Shown: positions 1-6,535 of the stretch, piece after piece
Layout of the letters: every line of letters begins with the position of its first letter
How positions within the stretch are numbered: position 1 is the stretch's first letter
Assembly: GCA_050943435.1 (NCBI GenBank)
Contig: JBMNPE010000061.1
Coordinates: 1 to 8,812 of the forward strand
Source: RGIG5675 sp050943435
GTDB taxonomy: Bacteria > Bacillota > Clostridia > Oscillospirales > Ruminococcaceae
Reading direction: 5' to 3'
Length of the DNA: 8,812 bases
Made by a program: the position numbers and the translations under genes
The notes under the pieces: model-generated
What the model was told of the DNA's origin: nothing
Databases searched by the model: none
The model's input: only the letters and a program-made list of their open reading frames with translations

Positions 1-1
1 T

Positions 2-1708
2 GCTGACTACGAGGAGGCCCTTTCAAAGGAAGGAATAGGATCTTCTTCGTCTTCCGGGTCGTCGCTTCTCGAGACAGAGGAGGTGTCGCTCTGCCTGTCC
101 CTCCTCAGGATCGTGGACAATCCTCTCAGGGATGCGGATGCCGCGACAGTGATGCTGTCTCCGCTTTTCGGCTTTACACCTGACGACCTCGTGGGATTAA
201 AGCTGAAAGGAAGGGGAAGCCTTGTTGCAGCCGCAAAGGCTGGAACGGATTCCAAATCCAGGGAATTTTCTAAAAAGCTTTCCGAGCTCAGGATACTTGC
301 ATCGAGAATGGATGTGGGAGAATTTCTCCAGACGGCGGTCCTCGATTCGGAATATGCTCTGCTCATCTGCTCCGGAATGGATTTCGAAACGAAGCTCTCG
401 AACATCAGGACGTTCCAAAGGGCTGCTGCAGATTATTCCGCGTCCGGAGGCGACCTGTCGGGATTCGTAAGGCTCTGCGTAAGGGCAAAGGAAAACGGCA
501 GCCTCCTGAAGCGCAGTTCAGTCAAGTCCGAGGGCAGGGTGGCGATAAGCACAATTCACGGGGCAAAAGGCCTCGAATGGCCGATCGTCATCTGCACAGA
601 CATGGACAAAAGATTCCGCACCGACGAGCTCAATGACCCGGTGCTGTTCGACAGGAATCTCGGAATAGGAGTAAAAGTCCGCAGAAACGGTGAGGACGGC
701 TATCCTGTCATGCACAGGACCGGCAGGTACCTCTCCATACAGAGCAAGATGCGCTCCGACCTGTTGAGCGAGGAGATGAGGATACGCTACGTAGCCCTTA
801 CCCGTGCGAGGGACAGGCTTGTAGTATTCACGAAGTTCTCGATGAAGAAGAAGGAGGAGAAGCTCACCAGGGCGTCTCTAATGAAGAGGTACGGCCTTCT
901 TGCCGAGATGGAAAACGGGGCGGGACTGTGGCTCATGGCCGGAGCCGCCTCCGGGACTGCAGGACCTGATGTGAAGATCGATTTTGTCTCAGCAGAGGCG
1001 CGCGGGGAGCCAGAAGAGCCCTCCCAGGGGTGGAAGCTCAGCGAGGAGGATGAGAGGACCGCCGGCGAGCTGCGGGAAAGGAGTTCCTTCCGGTATCCGT
1101 ATACTCCTCTCACGGCAATTCCTGCCAAGAGGTCTGTTTCATCCATTGCAGAGGGGAGGAGCATGCTCTCCAGGCCTGCAATGGCTTCCGGCTCCGGGCA
1201 TACCGGATCGGAGAGGGGCACTGCGGTGCATCTCTTCATGCAGTGTGCCGATCTCGAGGCTGCACGGAAGGATTTCGAAGCCGAAAAGATGAGGCTTGTA
1301 AAGAGGGAGTACATGACTTCCGGACAGGCTGCAATGGTGGACCGCGATGCCGTCGAAAAGTTCCTGGACTCAGATCTGGCAAGGGAAATGGCTGAAAACA
1401 AGTGCTACCGCGAATATCCCTTCATGTTCAGGATGAAGGCAGGGGAGATCGACGACAGGCTCAAAGGCGAATTTGCAGAAGCGGAGGTTCTGGTCCACGG
1501 TATATCGGACTGCGTCATAGAGTCTAAGGACGGGATCACTATCCTCGACTACAAGACGGACGTCGTCAGCGATGCAGATCAGCTTAGGGACAGATACTCG
1601 AAGCAGCTTCATCTCTACAGGGAGGCAATAGGGCTCAGGTTCAAAAAACCTGTAAAGAGATGCGTGCTTTGGTCGTTTGCACTGGGAAAGGCAGTGGAAA
1701 TCCCCTGA
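2..1708 (+). CDS. addA: AddA helicase-nuclease subunit A, C-terminal part (5' end outside window)
   Basis: ATP-dependent helicase/nuclease subunit of the AddAB (RecBCD-like) complex, which resects double-strand breaks for homologous recombination. The frame is open from base 2, so this is the last 568 codons of a protein usually near 1200 residues. Counting from the GTG at 83 (an internal codon, not the true start), a UvrD/SF1 motif with TIHGAKGLEW lies at about residues 157-166, and the motif VI region RIRYVALTRAR at about 233-243. The C-terminal RecB-family nuclease domain follows: RGTAVH with H383, GISD with D476, and the signature DYKTD with D489 and K491, then a YSKQLHLY helix near 505. 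All expected nuclease residues are present, so it should be active. Stop TGA at 1706-1708. The helicase ATPase N-terminus and any addB partner lie upstream and are not visible. Family assignment is secure; activity is inferred. Confidence 0.95.
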   Translation, partial: ADYEEALSKEGIGSSSSSGSSLLETEEVSLCLSLLRIVDNPLRDADAATVMLSPLFGFTPDDLVGLKLKGRGSLVAAAKAGTDSKSREFSKKLSELRILASRMDVGEFLQTAVLDSEYALLICSGMDFETKLSNIRTFQRAAADYSASGGDLSGFVRLCVRAKENGSLLKRSSVKSEGRVAISTIHGAKGLEWPIVICTDMDKRFRTDELNDPVLFDRNLGIGVKVRRNGEDGYPVMHRTGRYLSIQSKMRSDLLSEEMRIRYVALTRARDRLVVFTKFSMKKKEEKLTRASLMKRYGLLAEMENGAGLWLMAGAASGTAGPDVKIDFVSAEARGEPEEPSQGWKLSEEDERTAGELRERSSFRYPYTPLTAIPAKRSVSSIAEGRSMLSRPAMASGSGHTGSERGTAVHLFMQCADLEAARKDFEAEKMRLVKREYMTSGQAAMVDRDAVEKFLDSDLAREMAENKCYREYPFMFRMKAGEIDDRLKGEFAEAEVLVHGISDCVIESKDGITILDYKTDVVSDADQLRDRYSKQLHLYREAIGLRFKKPVKRCVLWSFALGKAVEIP

Positions 1709-1721
1709 CGGAAGAAACGGG

Positions 1722-1768
1722 AAAAAATATGCGCGGAAGCATACCACACCGGTACTGCTTCTGCGCAT
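1722..1768 (-). terminator. Intrinsic terminator between convergent addA and the surface protein gene
   Basis: Bases 1729-1741 pair with 1756-1768 (13 bp, one G-T wobble). The stem continues through TACC/GGTA (1742-1745 with 1751-1754) after a single bulged base at 1755, closing a 5-base loop. Read on the - strand, the stem is followed by six T (complement of 1722-1727), the classical intrinsic form that ends the surface protein transcript. On the + strand the following bases (1769-1783) are only moderately T-rich, so it may also stop addA transcripts, less efficiently. It starts 20 bases after the addA stop and ends 31 bases beyond the opposing stop. Confidence 0.85.
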
Positions 1769-1799
1769 TGTCTTTAGCTTTGGGTGAAAAGAAGGATGC

Positions 1800-3959
1800 C
1801 TACCTTCCCCTGACGCCGGAATTCCTCTTCCTGAGTCCCAGCAGTCCCAGAGCAGCCGCTGCAATGGCGGCAGCTAAAATCCTCGGCTCTGCGGTGTCCC
1901 CGGTTCTGGGGGTCCCATTGTCGATCTCGACGGTGTTGTTGAAAGTGATTGACGACGCTGCCTCCCCGTCCTTTGTGACAGTCGGAGATGCTGTGATGAC
2001 GGAAGAGCTGTCCGGATCCTGATATGGGGTGACCGTGACAGTATATACGCTTCTGTCATAAGTGACATTTTCATCGGCGCCTTCCTGCTCAACGACCTGG
2101 TACGTGTATTCCCGGCCGATATCGGCTGTACCGTAGGTAATGGCGTCGAACTTTATGGTGCCGTCCGAGTCATTCTGCTTTGTCTGCAGGATATTCCCGT
2201 CTGAGTCAAGCAGATAGAAAGTGTAGCTTTTGTCCGGAAGGCCGTTGTTCACGGTCTTTCTGGCAGTCAGCTCCAGTGTGCCGGAGGGCTTTTTTGAATT
2301 TGTTATGGTGAAGTCCAGTGTGTGGGTGAATCTGGTCTCCCCGCCGCCAAGAGCTTCCACTGTATCGGATCTCGCTGCTGAAACAGTAAAATCATATTCA
2401 GTGCCGCTCGAAGTCTCTTCACTGAATGTGCTGCTTTCCATTGCATCAAGATTGAGAAGGTCCTGGAACCCGACAAAATATCCTCCCTGGGAATAATAAT
2501 TGCCGCTTGTCAGGCTGATGCCGCCGAAAGAAACGGAAAATGCCCCTTCAGACAGCTCAAGTGTCTGAGATCTTGTTTCCGGGTCATATGAGGAAAAATG
2601 GAAAGGAACGCTTATGTGATAGACGTATTCACGGGTGTCGCTAAGCTGATCTGAATCGGAATCAAGCTTGACTGCAGTCCCGCAGAGTTCATCCCCGTAA
2701 TAGATCTGAAGGGTGTCGGGGTATATGCTGTCATTGCCGGAGCTTGAATAGCGCAGCAGCATCGAGCCAGAATAGGACATCGCGACATCCATGGATTCGG
2801 GATCGGCTTCGTCGTCCCATGCAGCTGTGACGCTGATGTCATAGACGGATATATCGCTGCTTGTCTCGATGGTGTTGTTGAAAGTAATGGCGGATACCTC
2901 CTCTCCGCCTTTTGTGATGACAGGATTTACAATTATTGAGGAATCATCATCCGGATCCTGGTATGGGGTGACAGTGACGGTATAGACGCTGCTGTCATAA
3001 GTCACACTTTCGTCTGAGCCGGCCTGTTCCTCGACCTGATACGTGTGTTCCACCCCTATGTCGTCGGAGTCATACAGTATCGGATCGAAGCGGATGGAAC
3101 CGTCTTCATCATTCTGCTTTGTCTGCAGCACATTTCCGTCTGAGTCAAGCAGACAGAAAGTATAGCTCTGGTCAGGCGTCCGGTAGTTTACCGTTTTCTG
3201 GGCATTTACCTGCAGCGTCCCTTCAGGGATGGCAGTATTTGTTATTGTGAATTCAAGAGTGTTTGTTGTGACGACTGTCCAGCCGGATACGTTTTGCGAG
3301 GACTGTGTTTCGCTGGAGCGGCTTTTTGAAACGGAATAATCATACTGGGCCCCGTTGTCTGCCGACTCGCCGAATGTGCTGTTTTCCATGGCGTCCAGAT
3401 TGAACAGGGAGTACTCCAGGACATAGAACCCGTCGTCGTAATAGAACCTCGGGTTGTCCTCCTTGATTAGAATGTCGTCAAATGCGAATGAGAATGTATT
3501 GGAAGTATCATCCGGCGCTGAAGTAAGCTCAATTGTCTGGGATAAAAGGCCTGTGCTGTCATCCACGGTATAGGAGGAGAAGTGCATAGGGATGCCTATG
3601 GTGTAGGTATATTCCTGGGAATTTCCTGACTGGCCTGAACTCGATCCGGACATCTGGGCTGAGCCGCAGAGCTCGCCGCCATAATATATTGAAATGCTGT
3701 CAGGGAATGTAAAGTCAGTGCCGGCACTGGCGTCGTGGAACAGCTTCATCGGCCCTGAATAATACATTGTGACGTCTACAGGCTCGGGGTCGGTGTCCTC
3801 ACTCCACACTTTTGTGACACTGATATTATTGATGGTTACGTATTGGTTGTATGTCGAGGCATGCGCATTCCCCGGTGCAATGACGCAAATGACGAGCAGG
3901 ACGATTATGCTCAACAGCAGAACACATGTCGTCCTCTTTTTTGTTGAATGAAGCGGCAT
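1800..3959 (-). CDS. LPXTG-like cell-wall-anchored surface protein with duplicated Spy0128/FctA-type pilin domains
   Basis: A 719-residue exported protein, probably an adhesin or pilin-like stalk covalently attached to the wall by a sortase. A signal peptide spans residues 1-34 (KK, hydrophobic core 12-28, likely AHA cleavage at 34). Two tandem units follow. Module A1 (about 45-243) and A2 (374-556) share IYYG.ELCG, HFSSY, NLDAME.STF and a final FTITN; I recognise no family, though VTKVW and FTITN resemble the ends of a CnaB fold. Modules B1 (248-365) and B2 (560-678) match the Spy0128/FctA isopeptide domain, with candidate Lys/Glu/Asn sets K255/E310 or E311/N361 or N362, and K568/E624/N674 or N675. 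A sorting signal TPRTG (683-687), hydrophobic stretch and RKR end the protein. The start ATG has an AGGGGG ribosome site 8 bases upstream. No sortase gene is in the window, and ligand and role are unknown. Confidence 0.88.
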   Translation of the reverse strand: MPLHSTKKRTTCVLLLSIIVLLVICVIAPGNAHASTYNQYVTINNISVTKVWSEDTDPEPVDVTMYYSGPMKLFHDASAGTDFTFPDSISIYYGGELCGSAQMSGSSSGQSGNSQEYTYTIGIPMHFSSYTVDDSTGLLSQTIELTSAPDDTSNTFSFAFDDILIKEDNPRFYYDDGFYVLEYSLFNLDAMENSTFGESADNGAQYDYSVSKSRSSETQSSQNVSGWTVVTTNTLEFTITNTAIPEGTLQVNAQKTVNYRTPDQSYTFCLLDSDGNVLQTKQNDEDGSIRFDPILYDSDDIGVEHTYQVEEQAGSDESVTYDSSVYTVTVTPYQDPDDDSSIIVNPVITKGGEEVSAITFNNTIETSSDISVYDISVTAAWDDEADPESMDVAMSYSGSMLLRYSSSGNDSIYPDTLQIYYGDELCGTAVKLDSDSDQLSDTREYVYHISVPFHFSSYDPETRSQTLELSEGAFSVSFGGISLTSGNYYSQGGYFVGFQDLLNLDAMESSTFSEETSSGTEYDFTVSAARSDTVEALGGGETRFTHTLDFTITNSKKPSGTLELTARKTVNNGLPDKSYTFYLLDSDGNILQTKQNDSDGTIKFDAITYGTADIGREYTYQVVEQEGADENVTYDRSVYTVTVTPYQDPDSSSVITASPTVTKDGEAASSITFNNTVEIDNGTPRTGDTAEPRILAAAIAAAALGLLGLRKRNSGVRGR
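1803..1913 (-). other. C-terminal cell-wall sorting signal (TPRTG type)
   Basis: Residues 683-719: pentapeptide T-P-R-T-G followed by D, then a hydrophobic alanine/leucine segment (about 694-709) and a positively charged tail beginning RKR. This is the usual three-part sortase signal, with Thr at the first motif position instead of Leu. Variants of PxTGD are known in clostridial surface proteins. The cognate sortase is not in the window. Confidence 0.85.
1926..2840 (-). repeat. Second A-B repeat unit of the surface protein (A2-B2)
   Basis: Encodes residues 374-678: module A2 followed by FctA-like module B2. A2 is shorter than A1 and more diverged than B2 is from B1. The motif equivalent to VTKVW reads VTAAW here (A379 in place of K50), while the terminal FTITN (N554) is kept. 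B2 retains all candidate isopeptide residues (K568, E624, N674 or N675). The repeat directly precedes the wall-sorting signal. Confidence 0.85.
2865..3827 (-). repeat. First A-B repeat unit of the surface protein (A1-B1)
   Basis: Encodes residues 45-365: module A1, unassigned, followed by FctA-like module B1. It carries the full CnaB-like VTKVW motif with K50 and ends A1 with FTITN (N241). B1 aligns with B2 at an offset of 313 residues; S265-I289 matches S578-I602 at 21 of 25 positions, and a 14-residue stretch near 324-337 is identical. At the DNA level, 59 bases starting at 3109 match 59 bases starting at 2170 with five mismatches by eye. Confidence 0.85.
3858..3959 (-). other. Signal peptide of the surface protein
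   Basis: Residues 1-34: basic n-region with K7, K8, R9; an uninterrupted hydrophobic core of Leu/Ile/Val from about 12 to 28; then a short polar segment ending Ala-His-Ala, a good signal peptidase I site, so the mature chain would begin at Ser35. This supports Sec export and matches the C-terminal sorting signal. Confidence 0.85.
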
Positions 3960-4044
3960 TTATTCATCCCCCTGAAGAAATACAGCTGGTCAGTTTTATA
4001 TGTTACTATTCTCAATTTGCTGCAGCAACAGCAAGAGTCTGTTC
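3960..4044 (-). promoter_or_regulatory. 85-bp gap between hydrolase and surface protein: dyad and tentative promoter
   Basis: This is the only substantial gap downstream of trmK. On the - strand TATAAA (4000-3995) could be a -10 element, giving a leader of roughly 30 bases that contains the ribosome site. No good TTGACA-like element lies at the right distance. Instead a perfect 12-base palindrome, TTGCTGCAGCAA (4017-4028), covers the expected -35 position and could bind a regulator. No T-tract terminator follows the hydrolase stop, so read-through from the upstream operon is also possible. Confidence 0.35.
3968..3973 (-). promoter_or_regulatory. Ribosome binding site of the surface protein gene
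   Basis: On the - strand the sequence AGGGGG lies 8 bases before the ATG at 3959. It is the strongest purine run upstream and fixes the start of the signal peptide. An ATG eight bases further upstream is out of frame. Confidence 0.75.
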
Positions 4045-4788
4045 TCAGTCTGAAAAGAACTCTACAGCAAGGTCTGCGGTCCTGTCCGGATTTCCGTCTT
4101 CACTGAGCCCGTGGCCTGCCCCCTCAAGTACCCTGAGGTCGGCTGATGACACCGCGGCAAAGCGCCTTGCCCATTCGACCGGCGCGAGTTCATCACTGCT
4201 GCCGTGAACCATCATGATGTCTGCACACCCCAGCCTGTAGAGCCCGAGCGGATTATATTCATCAAGTTCATCCACGAAATCCTCTGTAACCACGAGAGGC
4301 TTTCCAGAGGAGCTTTTGAAAATATAGTGCACTTTTCCATCTTTTGCCACATCTGATTCCGGTGAAAGCCCTTCCAGATATTGAAACATGTTGATAGCTG
4401 CAGAACGCAGGAATGCCTTCCTCTCCTTTCCGGCAGTTTCGGAGAGATAGATTATCAGGAGATATGCCCCGAAGCCGGACCCGAAATATGAGATCCTGCC
4501 GCTGCCGGAGTCGATCAGGTATTTTTCTGCCGCCCCGATGTCATCGAGGCATGACCTGACACTGAGAGATTCAGAACCTGCCGTGCTGCTGCCGTGCCCT
4601 GCCAGGTCCGGCGCTATGTATCCCATCCCCGCGCCGGAGAGCTTTTCTTCCAGAAGGAGTTCTGCAGGGCCGTTTCTGGAAGACCCGAATCCATGCACTA
4701 TGAGCACGTTCTGTTTTCCTTTCTGCACCGACGCAGTGCAGGCAATGTCATATCCGCTTGTGCTTTTCAAAACAATATCGCTGCTCAT
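4045..4788 (-). CDS. Alpha/beta hydrolase-fold protein lacking the usual catalytic serine
   Basis: A 247-residue single-domain cytoplasmic protein (no signal peptide or membrane segment). Alpha/beta-hydrolase landmarks: the oxyanion-loop motif VHGFG (31-35), DLAGHG (61-66), an elbow GSGFGAY (103-109), an acid candidate D199 in HGSSDE, and H226 in GAGHG. In the family the elbow is G-x-S-x-G; here the nucleophile position is Gly105 (codon GGC, 4476-4474), with Ser at the preceding position. It is therefore probably not a conventional serine hydrolase, or may be a pseudoenzyme. Its ATG overlaps the rqcH stop (ATGA) and a GAGGG ribosome site sits about 10 bases upstream, so it is translationally coupled to rqcH. 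Length is complete and there is no frameshift. Substrate is unknown. Confidence 0.85.
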   Translation of the reverse strand: MSSDIVLKSTSGYDIACTASVQKGKQNVLIVHGFGSSRNGPAELLLEEKLSGAGMGYIAPDLAGHGSSTAGSESLSVRSCLDDIGAAEKYLIDSGSGRISYFGSGFGAYLLIIYLSETAGKERKAFLRSAAINMFQYLEGLSPESDVAKDGKVHYIFKSSSGKPLVVTEDFVDELDEYNPLGLYRLGCADIMMVHGSSDELAPVEWARRFAAVSSADLRVLEGAGHGLSEDGNPDRTADLAVEFFSD

Positions 4789-6533
4789 TGGGTTACCCTC
4801 ATCTTTTCTATTTTTTCCGGGTCCGGCGTCACCACGCAGGTCTGCTGGTTTTTATAAGTTACCATGCCTGCCCTGGCTCCGGGGGACTTGTGTACGTTCT
4901 TGACTTCGGTGTAGTCGACTTCAATCCTGTTTCCCCTGAGAGAACTGTGATAAGCGGCTATTGAGGCAGCATCCTCAAGGTCGCCTTCACCAGGAGACCT
5001 TCCCTCCAGGCGCAGGATGACATGGGAGCCGGGAGCACCTTTCACATGGAACCAGATGTCCCTCTTGTCTGCGGTGTGCAGCGTGAGCCTGTCGTTTGAG
5101 GTGTTTGACTTCCCGGCAAGTATCGTGAATCCCCCTCCCGACTTGTACCTCAGGAATTTCTCGGCAGAGTGCCTTTTCTGGGGCTTTCCCTTCTGCCGCC
5201 TGAGGTAGCCCGCTTCCCTGAGCTCCTCCGTTATTGAGATGAAATCGTCTTCCGTCGAGGCGGAATCCACCTCATAAAGGACAGACTTCAGGTATTCCTC
5301 CTCTTCGGCGCCGGATTTAATGAGATCCCCGAGGACCCTGTGCGCAGTAGTGAGCTTTCTGTATTCCTTATAGTATTTCTGGGCATTTGCATTAGGGGAA
5401 AGCATGGGATCCAGCGGTATCCTCACAATGCTCCCGTCGTAGTAGTTCTGGACTTCAACTGAATCAGCACCCTTTTTCATCTTCCACTGGTTTGCCGTGA
5501 GCAGCTCCCCGTAGAGCTTTTTCTGCGCTGCCTTGTCGGATGTCTCGTATTCGGCCCTTCTGGCTTCATTCTTGCGTATGGTCCTCTCCAGGATGGTGCT
5601 CACCTGATGCCTCAGGTTGTGGGACCTGGTCTTTCTCCTCTCGTCAGCGTCCCTGGCGGAGAAGAAGCTGTCCAGCATCGAGGAAGGCGAATCAAAGCGC
5701 TCGCGCTTTAGGGAGGCGTCGTACTGGGTGAGCTCGATGAATGAAAATTCGAGGGCCCTCCCGTCCTCATCGTAGACGATGTTCAGTTCAGGGTCTGTGT
5801 CTGCAGCGGACTTGACCCGCCGGATGACGCTGCAGAGTTTCATTTTCTGGTCTCCTGACAGGGAGGACGCCTCAGGGTCGGACGATGCTGTCCTGTGAGA
5901 GATTTCCCTGCAGACAAGCGGCCCTATCCCCGAGATTGATGACAGCAGGGCAGAGGACAGGGGCCTTGAACTCCTGCAGACCGTGTCTGCTATCTCCTCA
6001 TCCGCCGTGCTGAAGAAAGGCTTTTTGCCCTCCTGGGGAGTAGGGTATGTGAACGGGATCCCCGGGAGGATTTCCCTCTTTGTGGAAGTCCCGTCGCTGA
6101 TTCTTCTCATGGCATCGATGATATTTCCGTCATCGCCTACGAGGATGACATTGGAATACCTCCCCATAAGCTCGACGGAAAGCATCGGGTTAATTATGTC
6201 CCCGGTCTCGCTTATATTCGAAAAGCGGATAAAGACGACTCTCTCACTGTCGAGGCACTCGACGCTCTCAATCCTTCCCCCGCCGATGTATTTCCTTAGA
6301 AGCATGCAGAAGGACGGGGGAACCGCAGGGTTCTCCGGATCCTGGGAAGTCAGCTGAACCCTGGCGGAGCCGGGCCTTGCGCAGAGCAGAAGCCTGCGCG
6401 CGTCGTCCCGGGATCTCAGACTCAGAACCACCTCGTCCCTTGCAGGCATGGTGACCTTCATGACCTTCATTCCGGCTGCAGTGCGGCTGATCTCCCCGAC
6501 AGTGCATCTGATCATCGCGGCGTCGAGAGACAT
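4785..6533 (-). CDS. rqcH: RqcH, ribosome-associated quality control protein (NFACT family; formerly fibronectin-binding FbpA-like)
   Basis: A 582-residue homologue of Bacillus RqcH and eukaryotic Rqc2/NEMF. In the family it binds 50S subunits carrying a stalled nascent chain and recruits tRNA-Ala to add C-terminal alanine tails that mark the chain for degradation. Domains: NFACT-N at about 1-200, with PPSFCMLLRKYI at 72-83; a long charged helical/coiled-coil middle at about 290-445; NFACT-R at about 460-582 with GKSNTSND (474-481), DIWFHVKGAPGSHV (492-505) and VDYTEVKNVHK (539-549). The two-residue tRNA-contact motif, Asp-Arg in characterised homologues, reads Glu97-Arg98. The start ATG lies 2 bases after the nif3 stop, behind an AAGAGGG ribosome site with a 7-base spacer. 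The ending overlaps the hydrolase start. No signal peptide is present, so the adhesin name is misleading. Confidence 0.95.
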   Translation of the reverse strand: MSLDAAMIRCTVGEISRTAAGMKVMKVTMPARDEVVLSLRSRDDARRLLLCARPGSARVQLTSQDPENPAVPPSFCMLLRKYIGGGRIESVECLDSERVVFIRFSNISETGDIINPMLSVELMGRYSNVILVGDDGNIIDAMRRISDGTSTKREILPGIPFTYPTPQEGKKPFFSTADEEIADTVCRSSRPLSSALLSSISGIGPLVCREISHRTASSDPEASSLSGDQKMKLCSVIRRVKSAADTDPELNIVYDEDGRALEFSFIELTQYDASLKRERFDSPSSMLDSFFSARDADERRKTRSHNLRHQVSTILERTIRKNEARRAEYETSDKAAQKKLYGELLTANQWKMKKGADSVEVQNYYDGSIVRIPLDPMLSPNANAQKYYKEYRKLTTAHRVLGDLIKSGAEEEEYLKSVLYEVDSASTEDDFISITEELREAGYLRRQKGKPQKRHSAEKFLRYKSGGGFTILAGKSNTSNDRLTLHTADKRDIWFHVKGAPGSHVILRLEGRSPGEGDLEDAASIAAYHSSLRGNRIEVDYTEVKNVHKSPGARAGMVTYKNQQTCVVTPDPEKIEKMRVTQ

Positions 6534-6535
6534 TC

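Noticed and set aside
787..1401. Long - strand open frame inside addA
   Set aside because: It is antisense to a strongly supported gene, has serine/arginine-rich composition typical of a shadow frame, and shows no recognisable domain.
1926..3827. Repeated DNA as a mobile element or CRISPR-like array
   Set aside because: The repeats are two long in-frame coding units of one protein, with no spacer pattern, terminal inverted repeats or transposase.
4017..4028. Palindrome as a terminator for the hydrolase operon
   Set aside because: The stem would be only 4 bp around a 4-base loop and no T-tract follows on the - strand.
4045..4788. Calling the hydrolase a pseudogene because its nucleophile is missing
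   Set aside because: The frame, length, ribosome site and coupling are all intact; a single substitution does not make it broken.
4785..6533. Reading this gene as a fibronectin-binding adhesin
   Set aside because: It has no signal peptide or anchor, and its NFACT-N and NFACT-R motifs mark it as RqcH; the adhesin label is historical.
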